Shown piece after piece: positions 47,067 to 56,686 of a stretch of 64,000 nt of DNA. Below the pieces are notes generated by a model that was not told where the DNA came from, searched no databases, and saw only the letters and a list, made by a program, of their open reading frames with translations. Location: contig JADYYY010000004.1 in assembly GCA_020853395.1 (NCBI GenBank), positions 80,815 to 144,814 of the forward strand, read 5' to 3'. The DNA is from Acidobacteriota bacterium. GTDB taxonomy: Bacteria > Acidobacteriota > Vicinamibacteria > Vicinamibacterales > SCN-69-37. Position 1 is the stretch's first letter. The number at the start of each line of letters is the position of its first letter. The translations under genes and the position numbers were made by a program.

Positions 47067-49298
47067 CTAGAGCCGATGCGCCGGGTGCGCCTCGCGCATG
47101 CCGCCGGCGAACAGGATCAAGCTGCCGTCCTTCTCGCCGACCTTCGCGATGCGCACACGCGTCGCGGCCCAGGCGAGGCTGCCGGTCTCCGGCTCGGTCA
47201 CCGCGCCGAGCAGCTCCGCGGGGTTGACCCCACGGCCGCTCGCGTACCGCGTGTACGTCCGGTGCCCCTGCCCCATCGGCATGGCGATCAGGTACGGCGC
47301 CAAGCCTGGCGAGACGACGGCGGGCGCGCGCAGCGAGCCGCGCGGCGAGGTGATCTCGATGACGTCGCCCAGCGAGATGCCGAGCTTGGTCGCCGTCTCG
47401 GTGCCGACCTCGACCCAACTGCTCCACATCGCCGACGTCAACGGATCCGGCAGCTCCTGCAGCCACGGCAGGTGCGCCGTCGCGCCGTCGCCGAACGCCT
47501 GCGACGGGTACGGCAGGAAGTGGAACGGATACTCGCCCGCGTCGCCGTCGAAGGCCGGCTCCGTGCGGGCGACCGTGCGCGTGACCGCGGGCTCGGCCGG
47601 CGGCACCGTGCTGCGGGCCGCGCCCCACCAGCCGCCCTGCTCGGTCGCCTTCGTCCACGCATCGGCCGCGCCGGGCTGCAGCCGCTCGACCGACGCCTGC
47701 AGCATGGCCTCGAACGACGCCGGCAGCGCGGGCGTGAGCGGCCGCTGCAACCGCTTCGAAACGTCGATGAGCACGTCCGGCATCGCGCGCGTGTCGTACA
47801 GCGGCCGCATCACCGGGCCGGCCACGCTCGCAATCGGATCGAGCGAGCCCGACTCGGGCAGCGCGTCGACCCACGATTCGAGGAACGAGTGATCGGGGAG
47901 GATCAAATCCGCCAGCACGCTCGTGTCGTCGAGGAAGCTGCCGAAGCTGGCGATGAACGGCACCTTGAGCAGCGCGTCGCGCACACGCCACGCGCGCGGC
48001 GACGCGTGCACCGGGTTGGCGCCGTCGATCAACACGGCTTCAACGGGCGACGCCGACGCGCCGAGGATCTCGCCCGCGACCGCACCAATCGTGCGCGCCG
48101 GCCGGTTCGACCCGGCCTCGAGCTGCGGCATGAAGAACAGGCCGCCGGGACGTTCGACGCCCCCCACGAGCGCGTTCAGCGCGTTGACCGCCAGCGCGGT
48201 GAAGAGGCCGTTGGTATGCCCGAGCGGCGGACCGGACACGACCGCGACGGCGGGACGAATCTCGCCGAACTGCCGGGCCAGCCGTTCGATGCGCGCCGCC
48301 GGCACGCCGGTGAGCTCCTGCACGCGCGCCGGCGTGTACTCGGGAAGCCCCGATGACCAGCCGTCGATCAACCGTCCGGCGCGACCCGCATCGGCCGCCG
48401 CGGCCAGCTTGGCCGCCATGATCACGTGCGCGATCCCAAGCGCCAGGATGCCTTCGGTCGCCGGCCTCGCCGGCATCCACTGGTCCGCGCTCGCGCCCGT
48501 TTGCGACATCCGCGCTTCGACCTGCACGAAGACGCCGCGCACGCCGAGCCGCCCCTGGCGCATCTCGCCGTAGCTCGCGTTGTGCGCGACGGGCGAATTC
48601 CAGGTGCCGAGGAAGTCGGCGCCGAAGCTCAACACGAATCGCGCTCGCGCCAGATCGATCGTCGGCAACTGCGATCGCCCGAAGCTCAGCCCGTTCGCAC
48701 GCCTCAGCACGTCGTCGCCGAACAGCTCGGGGCTGAGGGCCGGCGGCGCGCCGAAGCGCGACAGGAACGTGTCGACGAGCGTCCGCCGCTGGCTGCGGCC
48801 GGGACGGACGAGACACGCGAGCGCCTGTTGGCGTCCCGCGCCAGCCAGCCGATCGAGCGCGGCCGCCAGCTCGCCAATCGCCTGGTCCCACGAGATCGCG
48901 ACGTAGCGGCCATCGCCCCGTTCACCCGCGCGTTTGAGCGGCTGGGCGATGCGATCCGGATGGTAGGTGACCTGGATCGCAGCCTGACCTCGCGGACAGA
49001 GGCCGCCGTGGCTGGAGGGATGCTGGGCGTTGCCGTCCAGCTTCTTGGCCACGGGCTTTCGGACGACGCCCGCCTGAGATCCGCGAACGACCTCGACATC
49101 CGCGTCCATGACCCGCACCGTCAGCCCGCAGCCGTTGGCGCAGAGCGGACACACGCTCGGCTTCCACACGGCGATGCCGGGTTCGATGTCCTCGTCGGGG
49201 ACGAAGCGGATGAGCGTGTGCTCGGGGTTCCCGCAGGCGGCGAGCGCGCTGGTGGTGCCCGTAACGGCAGTGAGCTTCAGGAAGTTGCGACGATCCAT
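47067..49298 (-). CDS. Molybdopterin oxidoreductase-family subunit (ActB N-terminal half/QrcB-like)
   Basis: Periplasmic MopB-family protein of 743 residues. It has a Tat signal RRNFLK (3-8) and lipobox LAAC (Cys22). It carries a [4Fe-4S] site with Cys50, Cys53, Cys57 and Cys101 (CPLCANGC and GGLCPRG). The fold continues with DFLGTW, MPARPATEG and the cap domain (about 590-720). The DFLGTWNSPVAHN region resembles ActB and QrcB, which bind no molybdenum, and I see no obvious Cys or Sec ligand, but an active cofactor cannot be excluded. It is the second gene of the leftward operon, 13 bases after the pentahaem cytochrome. Confidence 0.88.
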   Translation of the reverse strand: MDRRNFLKLTAVTGTTSALAACGNPEHTLIRFVPDEDIEPGIAVWKPSVCPLCANGCGLTVRVMDADVEVVRGSQAGVVRKPVAKKLDGNAQHPSSHGGLCPRGQAAIQVTYHPDRIAQPLKRAGERGDGRYVAISWDQAIGELAAALDRLAGAGRQQALACLVRPGRSQRRTLVDTFLSRFGAPPALSPELFGDDVLRRANGLSFGRSQLPTIDLARARFVLSFGADFLGTWNSPVAHNASYGEMRQGRLGVRGVFVQVEARMSQTGASADQWMPARPATEGILALGIAHVIMAAKLAAAADAGRAGRLIDGWSSGLPEYTPARVQELTGVPAARIERLARQFGEIRPAVAVVSGPPLGHTNGLFTALAVNALNALVGGVERPGGLFFMPQLEAGSNRPARTIGAVAGEILGASASPVEAVLIDGANPVHASPRAWRVRDALLKVPFIASFGSFLDDTSVLADLILPDHSFLESWVDALPESGSLDPIASVAGPVMRPLYDTRAMPDVLIDVSKRLQRPLTPALPASFEAMLQASVERLQPGAADAWTKATEQGGWWGAARSTVPPAEPAVTRTVARTEPAFDGDAGEYPFHFLPYPSQAFGDGATAHLPWLQELPDPLTSAMWSSWVEVGTETATKLGISLGDVIEITSPRGSLRAPAVVSPGLAPYLIAMPMGQGHRTYTRYASGRGVNPAELLGAVTEPETGSLAWAATRVRIAKVGEKDGSLILFAGGMREAHPAHRL

Positions 49299-49311
49299 GG
49301 ATCCGATCCGC

Positions 49312-49929
49312 TCAGTTGTGGCAGGTGAGGCAGTCGTCGGGAGCGTTGTTCTCCCGATGACAGGTCACGCAGAAGCCCATCGTGTGATTCACGTTGCGGC
49401 GGGCGACGGTCTGGTTGGCGACGTCGCCGTGACACTTCGTGCAGTCGATGCCGGCGCGGATGTGCGGAGCGTGCTGATACCGCACGTGCTGCTGGGGCAC
49501 GAAGCCGTAAACCCGTTGCCACGCGAGGTCCTCGCCGCGCGCAGCCGCCGCCGTAATCTGCTGGATGCGCGGCTTGTCGGTCGCGAGCGCGGCGTGACAC
49601 ATCATGCAGGTCTTCACGCTCGGCAGACCGGCGCGCGGGCCCTTGGTCACCGTCGCGTGGCAGAAGTCGGTGCACTTCAGGCCCTTCTCGATGTGGATGT
49701 TGTGCGGGAACTCGACCGGCTGGACGGGTTCGGCGCGGAGGTCGAAATGCTCCCGCACCGCCGCCATGACCGACGGTCGCGCCGTGGTGAACACGCCCGA
49801 GCGTTCGCCCGGCAACGGCGGCATCGAAGAGGTCGACGGCGGGGAACTGGGAACCAGGTTGCGGCAGGCCGCGCCGATGGCTGCGCACCACAGGACGGCA
49901 CAAACGAGAAGAGCACCACGCACGCGCAC
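49312..49929 (-). CDS. actA: Pentahaem cytochrome c (ActA/QrcA-like) with one CX3CH site
   Basis: Periplasmic multihaem cytochrome of 205 residues, first gene of the ACIII/Qrc-like operon. After a hydrophobic N-terminus with a possible lipobox (AIGAAC, Cys22) there are five haem sites: CTDFCH (86-91), CMMCH (108-112), CTKCH (163-167), CVTCH (187-191) and CLTCH (200-204). The first has three residues between the cysteines instead of two. Distal histidines (FPHNIHIEKG, QHAPHIRAG, NVNHTMG) suit bis-His haem as in c3/c7 cytochromes. The start is GTG 49929 with AAGGAGG about 10 bases upstream. The promoter at 49959-50001 has a Crp/Fnr-type operator. Confidence 0.87.
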   Translation of the reverse strand: MRVRGALLVCAVLWCAAIGAACRNLVPSSPPSTSSMPPLPGERSGVFTTARPSVMAAVREHFDLRAEPVQPVEFPHNIHIEKGLKCTDFCHATVTKGPRAGLPSVKTCMMCHAALATDKPRIQQITAAAARGEDLAWQRVYGFVPQQHVRYQHAPHIRAGIDCTKCHGDVANQTVARRNVNHTMGFCVTCHRENNAPDDCLTCHN

Positions 49930-49958
49930 GAAGCTGCGCCTCCTTCAAGAGCCGCGCC

Positions 49959-50001
49959 AGTCTACTGCCGCGACGACCGTGGCAATATGACAACGATCAT
50001 G
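49959..50001 (-). promoter_or_regulatory. Class II Crp/Fnr promoter for the ACIII-like operon
   Basis: TATGAC-AACG-ATCATG (49986-50001), centre 49993.5. On the minus strand TAGACT (49964 to 49959) is a -10 whose first base is 29.5 bases from the centre, giving -41.5 for a start near 49952. The same palindrome lies about 90 bases before the predicted fdhD start on the other strand and might serve both. Confidence 0.62.
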
Positions 50002-50071
50002 CGCGGGTTCGGCCGGACGCTCAAGGAAAATGCGGCGGATCGCGCCCGAATCTCCGCAACGGCGTCTACAG

Positions 50072-50077
50072 TATAGT
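50072..50077 (+). promoter_or_regulatory. -10 box of fdhD
   Basis: TATAGT, 21 bases before ATG 50099, predicts a transcript start near 50084. This argues against the earlier in-frame ATG at 50030. Confidence 0.5.
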
Positions 50078-50098
50078 GAGTCCGTCGTCTCGAGCCGC

Positions 50099-50911
50099 AT
50101 GAGACCCGCCGTTCGCGCGTTCGATGTGGTCCGCGTGGAAGGCGGGCTGAGCCGGGCCGATCGCGACCGCGTCGCCGTCGAACTTCCGCTGGAAGTTCGC
50201 CTCGACAGCCTTCCCTTCTCCGTCATCATGCGCACGCCGGGCGACGACGCGGCGCTCGCCCTGGGCTTCCTGCTGTCTGAAGGCGTGATCGACCAGGGCC
50301 CCGACGTCGAGCGCATCGACCTGGACGAGGTGGAGCACGTCATCAACGTGTGGCTCGTGCCAGGGTCGGAGGCGGCGATCGATCGCGCGCTGAGCCAGCG
50401 GCGAGAAGTGCTGATGAACGCCTCGTGCGGGATGTGCGGCCGGCGCACGCTCGAGTCGCTCACGCTCGACCGCCCGCCGTTTGCCGATCGCTGGACCGTG
50501 CGCGCCGACGTGGTGCTCGGGCTGCCGCAGGCGCTCGCGGCCGCACAACCGTCGTTTCAGGAGACCGGCGGCCTCCACGCCGCCGGCTTGTTCGATCGCG
50601 ATGGGCGCCTGCTCGACAGCGCCGAGGACGTCGGCCGCCACAACGCCGTCGACAAGCTGCTCGGCCGCATGTGTCAGGCGGGCCGTCTCCCGCTCGACCA
50701 GATGCTGCTCTGCGTGAGCGGCCGGACGTCCTTCGAGATCGTCCAGAAGGCGTGGGTGGGCGGCGTGCGGCTCGTCGCCGCGATCTCCGCGCCATCCAGC
50801 CTCGCGATCGATCTCGCGCGCGAGGCCGGCATGACGCTCGTCGGGTTCGTCCGCGACGATCGATTCAACGTCTACGCGCATCCCGAGCGGGTCATCGCCG
50901 CGCCGGAATGA
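50099..50911 (+). CDS. fdhD: FdhD sulfurtransferase for molybdoenzyme cofactor
   Basis: FdhD, 270 residues, transfers sulfur to the bis-MGD cofactor of formate dehydrogenase-type enzymes. The functional Cys pair is in SCGMCG (Cys110, Cys113). Other family features are PLEVRLDSLPFSVIMRTPGDDAALALGFLLSEGVI, DVGRHNAVDKLLG and LLCVSGRTSFEIVQKAWVGG. The start at ATG 50099 suits the promoter at 50072-50077. No formate dehydrogenase gene is in the window; the nearest MopB protein is the ActB/QrcB-like subunit encoded divergently, so either that protein is a client or the client lies elsewhere. Confidence 0.94.
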   Translation: MRPAVRAFDVVRVEGGLSRADRDRVAVELPLEVRLDSLPFSVIMRTPGDDAALALGFLLSEGVIDQGPDVERIDLDEVEHVINVWLVPGSEAAIDRALSQRREVLMNASCGMCGRRTLESLTLDRPPFADRWTVRADVVLGLPQALAAAQPSFQETGGLHAAGLFDRDGRLLDSAEDVGRHNAVDKLLGRMCQAGRLPLDQMLLCVSGRTSFEIVQKAWVGGVRLVAAISAPSSLAIDLAREAGMTLVGFVRDDRFNVYAHPERVIAAPE

Positions 50912-50994
50912 ACCGCGGACTCCCCAGTTCGCACGCGTCGAATCCGGCCCGCTGCACGCGGCGCCGGCAGCCCGCCGCCCCGGCGGGCCGCTGA

Positions 50995-51000
50995 TATAGT
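50995..51000 (+). promoter_or_regulatory. -10 box directly upstream of glycosyltransferase
   Basis: TATAGT ends 6 bases before the GTG at 51007, so the transcript should start on the GTG itself; a clear leaderless arrangement. Confidence 0.55.
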
Positions 51001-51006
51001 CGGCGC

Positions 51007-51768
51007 GTGCCGAAGCTCGCCGCCGTGGTCATCACGCTCAACGAGGCCGCGCACATCGAGGCCTGCCTCGAGTCGGTCGTGTGGGCGGACGAACGGCTGG
51101 TCGTCGACAGCGGGTCGACGGACGACACGGTCGAGCGCGCGCGCGGAGCTGGCGCCACGGTGACGGTGCGCGAGTGGCCGGGCTACGCGGCACAGAAGAA
51201 CTGGGCCGCCGGCCAAACAGGCTGCGACTGGATCCTGTCGCTCGACGCGGACGAGCGGGTCTCCCCCGCGCTTGCCGACGAGATCCGCCACGTGCTCGCG
51301 CAGCCGCCCTCGGCGGCCGGGTTCCGCATGCCGCGCGTCACCTGGCACCTCGGCCGGTGGATTCGCACGACCGACTGGTATCCCGACTACCAGCTCCGCT
51401 TGTACGACCGCCGTCGGGCGCGCTGGACGCCGGCGCGCGTCCACGAGTCGGTGAAGGCGGACGGCGCGGTCGGCCGGTTGACGGGCGAGATCCAGCACTA
51501 CGCGTACCGCGACATCAGCCATCACCACCAGACGATGGATCGCTACACGACGCTCGCGGCCGCCGAGATGTTCGATCGCGGCCGGCGCGCGGGCCTGCCG
51601 GATCTGCTTCTGCACCCGCCGGCGGCGTTCCTCAGGAACTACGTGCTGCGCCGTGGGTTCCTCGACGGCGCAACCGGCCTGATCGTCTCGGCCATGAACG
51701 CGCACTACGTGTTCCTGAAGTTCGCCAAGCTGCGCGCGATGCAGATGCCGCGCGTCCCGGAGCGCTGA
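51007..51768 (+). CDS. Glycosyltransferase family 2 (WaaE/KdtX-like)
   Basis: Family 2 glycosyltransferase of 253 residues, cytosolic or membrane-associated. The GT-A fold shows LAAVVITLNEAAHIEACLESV (about 4-24), VDSGSTDDTVE (about 37-47), and the metal-binding WILSLDADERVS (about 77-88). EFWD-like WYPDYQLRLYDRRRARWTPARVHESV is typical of the lipopolysaccharide core glucosyltransferase WaaE/KdtX group. With the following GT4 gene it probably acts on a surface glycan or lipid A core. The start is GTG 51007, probably leaderless. Confidence 0.88.
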   Translation: MPKLAAVVITLNEAAHIEACLESVVWADERLVVDSGSTDDTVERARGAGATVTVREWPGYAAQKNWAAGQTGCDWILSLDADERVSPALADEIRHVLAQPPSAAGFRMPRVTWHLGRWIRTTDWYPDYQLRLYDRRRARWTPARVHESVKADGAVGRLTGEIQHYAYRDISHHHQTMDRYTTLAAAEMFDRGRRAGLPDLLLHPPAAFLRNYVLRRGFLDGATGLIVSAMNAHYVFLKFAKLRAMQMPRVPER

Positions 51769-51786
51769 CGGCCCGCGGACCGTCCG

Positions 51787-52884
51787 ATGCGCTCCGTTCA
51801 TCTCGACACCGCCCGAACGTGGAGAGGCGGGCAGAACCAGGTCCTGCTCACGGTCCGAGGCCTGCCGGCGCTCGGCCACGACGTGGTGCTCGTCGCGCAC
51901 GAGCATGGCGAGCTGCTGAAGCGGGCGGCCGCGACCGTCAAGACCATCGGCCTGCTGCCGCGCAGCGAGTTCGACGTCCAGGCGGCCTGGCAGCTCCGCC
52001 GCATCTTCGACGAGGAGCGGCCGGACGTCGTGCACGCCCACGACCCGATGGCCGTCTCGCTCACGGCGATGGCGCTGCAGATGGCCGGCGCCCCGCCGCG
52101 CCGCCCGCTCGTCGTCGCCGCCCGGCGCGTCGACTTCCACCTGAAGCACCACGCGTTCTCCCGGTGGAAGTACCGCTCGGTCGATGTGTTCATCGCGGCG
52201 TCGCGCGTGATCGCCCAGATTCTGGTGGCCGATGGCATCGACCGCGACCGGATCGAGGTCGTGCACGACGGCGTCGATCTCGCGGCGATCGACGCGGAGC
52301 CCGCCGTCGACGCGCACGCGGCCTTCTGGCTCCCGCACGGCGCGCCGATCGTGGGCAACGTCGCGGCGCTGGCGTCGCACAAAGGGCAGGCGCACCTCGT
52401 CTCGGCCGCGGCCGAGGTGGTGCGGGCTCACCCCGACACGCGGTTCCTGATCGTGGGCGAAGGCGAACTGCGCGAGCCGCTGGAACGGCGGATCCGGGAG
52501 CTCGGGCTCGAACGCCACGTGCTGCTGACCGGCTTCCGTCCGGATGCGATCGGCCTGATGAAGTCGTTCGACGTCTTCGCGATGAGCTCGATCACCGAAG
52601 GGCTCGGATCGGCCATCCTCGAGGCCATGGCGTGCGGCCGTGCGGTCGTGGCGACCACGGCCGGCGGCATCCCGGAAGCCGTCGTGGACCGCGAGACCGG
52701 ATTGCTCGTCCCGCCGCGCCACGACGCCGAGATGGCCGCCGCGCTGCTCGAGGTCCTCCGCGACCGCGCGCTTCGCGATCGGCTCGGGCGCGCCGGCCGC
52801 GCGCGCGTCTCGACCGCGTTCAGCGTGGATCAGCTCGTCGCGGGCACGGCGGCCGTGTACGAGGCGCGCCGGCCTCGGTCCTGA
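51787..52884 (+). CDS. Glycosyltransferase family 4
   Basis: Family 4 (GT-B) glycosyltransferase of 365 residues. The N-terminal domain has TWRGGQNQVLLTVRGLPALGHDVVLVA and PDVVHAHDP; the C-terminal nucleotide-sugar domain has VGNVAALASHKGQ, FLIVGEGELREPLE, GFRPDAIGLMKSFDVFAMSSITEGLGSAILEAMACGRAVVAT with the EGLG catalytic-acid region, and a closing VDQLVAGTAAVYEA. It follows the family 2 enzyme by 18 bases and is probably co-transcribed. Donor and acceptor are unknown. Confidence 0.9.
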   Translation: MRSVHLDTARTWRGGQNQVLLTVRGLPALGHDVVLVAHEHGELLKRAAATVKTIGLLPRSEFDVQAAWQLRRIFDEERPDVVHAHDPMAVSLTAMALQMAGAPPRRPLVVAARRVDFHLKHHAFSRWKYRSVDVFIAASRVIAQILVADGIDRDRIEVVHDGVDLAAIDAEPAVDAHAAFWLPHGAPIVGNVAALASHKGQAHLVSAAAEVVRAHPDTRFLIVGEGELREPLERRIRELGLERHVLLTGFRPDAIGLMKSFDVFAMSSITEGLGSAILEAMACGRAVVATTAGGIPEAVVDRETGLLVPPRHDAEMAAALLEVLRDRALRDRLGRAGRARVSTAFSVDQLVAGTAAVYEARRPRS

Positions 52885-52927
52885 TCCGGCGAACTGAACC
52901 GGCGTCTCGCACCCGGAGCCACCCGGG

Positions 52928-53472
52928 TCACCAGCCCTGCCGTTTGCGCAGCGCGGTGATGTGCGCGACGTGGTGCTTCCCGTGCCACGCGTAGAGCGCC
53001 AGCAGCCGCTCGATGGTCATGGGCCCGCGCTGAGGGTGGACCATCGGCCGCGCGAACTGCGCAGGCTGCAGCGCTCGCAACGCGATCACGAACCGCACGT
53101 GCAGTGCTGCGAGGAGGTCGAGCGACGGGCGACGTCCGGATCAATCGCATCGGGCAACTGGGCCCACGCGGCCTCGTCGTACGGCCGAATCGCCGGGTTC
53201 TCTTCGGTGAGCGCGAGCTTCAGCCTCACGTACGCGTTCGCGTGGCTGTCGACGAGGTGATGCACCACCTGCGCGGGCGTCCATCCGCCCTCGCGATACG
53301 GGGTCAGAAGCTGCGCACGGCTCAGGCCCCTGACAGCCTCGCGCACGAGCGAGGGCGCCGACGCGATCTCGTCGATCGACGTCCGGTGAAGAGCCGGCGA
53401 GTATTCGGCCGGCGGCGTGAAACGCCCGATGGGGTAGCGGAGGTCATCTGAGATCTCGGAGGATTTGGACAT
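52928..53472 (-). pseudogene. DinB/YfiT-family metal-dependent hydrolase, frameshifted
   Basis: Remnant or misread of a DinB-superfamily protein of the YfiT (bacillithiol transferase-like) group. From ATG 53472 the first frame gives GRFTPPAEYSP, QVVHHLVDSHANAYVRLKLAL and YDEAAWAQLPDA, then goes out of register. The expected continuation is found in another frame from about 53127 to the TGA at 52928-52930: SLDLLAALHVRFVIALRAL, MTIERLLALYAWHGKHHVAHI, ending KRQGW. The span is 545 bases; one added base would make an intact 181-residue protein, so a single-base loss near 53118-53136 is likely. The metal-binding histidines are kept on both sides. Confidence 0.8.
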
Positions 53473-53532
53473 CGTGAGATTGGATTGACGGATTGAAGGT
53501 CTCGAAATGGCGACTGGAGATGGCACATCCGA

Positions 53533-55065
<1,533 letters not shown>

Positions 55066-55121
55066 CGGCAGAGATCCTCGATGCCCATCCTACAAGGGTT
55101 GCTCCAGGAAGTTGACGAGCG

Positions 55122-56009
55122 TCAGTCTCGACGTCGTCCGGCCGGCCGGCAGAACGCGTTCAACGGGCACTGCCGGTTGCCGCGCCGCGTGCCCCATCCG
55201 CACGCGCCCATCATGCTGAGATGGCAGAGCGAGAAGTCGTACCGAACGGGGTCCTCCGGATCGCAGGCGCGGAGTGCGCTCGTGATCTCGGCCGCCATTC
55301 GCCACCCGGGCGAGGCTCGGCTGGTGAGACGCAGGCATCGTCCGACGCGGATGGTGTGGGTGTCGAGCGGCACGATCAGCCGCGCCGCGCGCACGCGCTC
55401 CCACCCGCCAGGGTCGACGCGATCACGCCGGACCATCCAGCGGAGGAAGAGGTTCAGGCGCTTGCACGCCCCGCCGGTCGACGGACGCGAGAAGAAGTAG
55501 TACACGCCAGGCGCGGACGGCACGCGCCCGCCGTACGCGGGCTCCAGATCGACGCTGCGCGCCGCCGCAGACCACTGCTCCAGACCAGGCGCGACGTCGG
55601 CGGCCTCGGGATCGTCGCCGGCCATGAAGGCCGCCTCGAGCGATCCATGGGCGGTGAGGAAACGGCGCAGCACCCACAACAGCGCGACGAAGTCGTCGCC
55701 GCGCGTCCATCGGTGGACGATCCCGCGCAGCGGCGTGCCGTCGCGCGCCGGATCGAAGGATCGGACGAACTCGGCCGGCGACGGCCCCATCACGGCCGCG
55801 ACGGCCTCGATCGAGGCCATCACGGAGGCGACGCGGCCGAACGCCAGCGCCGCAGCGACGAAGGCGACGATTTCACGATCGGCCACTGTTTGGTAGCGCC
55901 GGACGATCTGGATCGGATCCAGCGCGGAGTCCGGCGCATTGAACTGGTCGTAGAGCGCGTCGAGCGCCGGCCGCAGTCCGGCGGCCGAGCGGCGCGCCCC
56001 GCCGGCCAT
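55122..56009 (-). CDS. TIGR02757/DUF2400 family protein
   Basis: Protein of 295 residues in the DUF2400/TIGR02757 family, conserved in many bacteria without a known function. Family features are ALDPIQIVRRYQTVADREIVAFVAAALAFGRVASV, a central GGACKRLNLFLRWMVRRD, and LIVPLDTHTIRVGRCLRLTSR. The C-terminus has Cys residues (CDPEDPVRYDFSLCHLSMMGACGW, CPLNAFC) in a pattern like the [4Fe-4S] loop of HhH-GPD DNA glycosylases, to which this family is distantly alike. ATG 56009 is 2 bases after the upstream PRTase stop, so the genes are coupled. Confidence 0.82.
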   Translation of the reverse strand: MAGGARRSAAGLRPALDALYDQFNAPDSALDPIQIVRRYQTVADREIVAFVAAALAFGRVASVMASIEAVAAVMGPSPAEFVRSFDPARDGTPLRGIVHRWTRGDDFVALLWVLRRFLTAHGSLEAAFMAGDDPEAADVAPGLEQWSAAARSVDLEPAYGGRVPSAPGVYYFFSRPSTGGACKRLNLFLRWMVRRDRVDPGGWERVRAARLIVPLDTHTIRVGRCLRLTSRASPGWRMAAEITSALRACDPEDPVRYDFSLCHLSMMGACGWGTRRGNRQCPLNAFCRPAGRRRD

Positions 56010-56011
56010 CG

Positions 56012-56632
56012 TCAGAACGCCGTGACGGGCACGCCCGCGCGGCACTGCGGACACTCCGAGACCGCGTAGTTCTCGGTGGCCCGGTACTCGGCCAGGGCGA
56101 CGTTCGGAATGCCGAGATCGACGAGCGGCTCCAGCCGATCGTAGATCTGCACGGTCGCGATCACCGTGCCCCCTTCGGCCTCGATCACCGACTTGGCGCG
56201 CTCGAACGTCTTGCCGGTGTTCCGGACGTCGTCGGCGAGCAGCACGCGGCGGCCCGCGACGACCGTGCGATAGAACGGACGGAGCATGAGGTTGCCGGCG
56301 GCGTCCGACGACACCGGCGCGAAGCTGGTCGGCGGCGTGCTCAGGCTGCGCCGGCCGTCGAGCAGTCCGGCCATCGTGTGGGCCAGCAACGCCCCGCCGA
56401 GCACCGGGCCGGCCACGACGTCGGTGGACGACACGAGGTCTTCGGGCAGCACGTCGATCAGATCCTGCGCCAGCCGCCAGATCAGCGACGGCTGCCTGAA
56501 GATCCGGTGCGCGTTGAGATACACGCGGCCGTGATAGCCGTTGCCGTAGTCGAAGTGCCCGTCGAGCATGAGCACCTCGAATTGCTGGAGGTTGGCAAGC
56601 GCTTTTCTACGCAGGTCGTCGCGGCGGCTCAT
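56012..56632 (-). CDS. Second orotate phosphoribosyltransferase-like PRTase
   Basis: Phosphoribosyltransferase of 206 residues, related to PyrE. It has the OPRT-like opening (GHFDYGNGYHGRVYLNAHRIF), VVAGPVLGGALLAHTMA and the PRPP loop RVLLADDVRNTGKTFE (about 137-152). The C-terminus ends CPQCRAGVPVTAF, a Cys-x2-Cys tail matching that of pyrE at 33626. Because another full pyrE is present, this copy may act on a different base or be a duplicate serving the operon. It follows pyrC by 54 bases, with GAGGA before ATG 56632. Confidence 0.85.
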   Translation of the reverse strand: MSRRDDLRRKALANLQQFEVLMLDGHFDYGNGYHGRVYLNAHRIFRQPSLIWRLAQDLIDVLPEDLVSSTDVVAGPVLGGALLAHTMAGLLDGRRSLSTPPTSFAPVSSDAAGNLMLRPFYRTVVAGRRVLLADDVRNTGKTFERAKSVIEAEGGTVIATVQIYDRLEPLVDLGIPNVALAEYRATENYAVSECPQCRAGVPVTAF

Positions 56633-56686
56633 ACGGTCCTCGAAATGTCGTGCGGGCGTCGTGCGGTCATCTCGTGCGTTCCGCGC

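Noticed and set aside
53440..53532. AT-richer stretch with GATTG repeats between the serine hydrolase and the DinB remnant, as a mobile element scar
   Set aside because: No inverted repeat ends, target duplication or transposase remains; it is only a spacer with lower GC.
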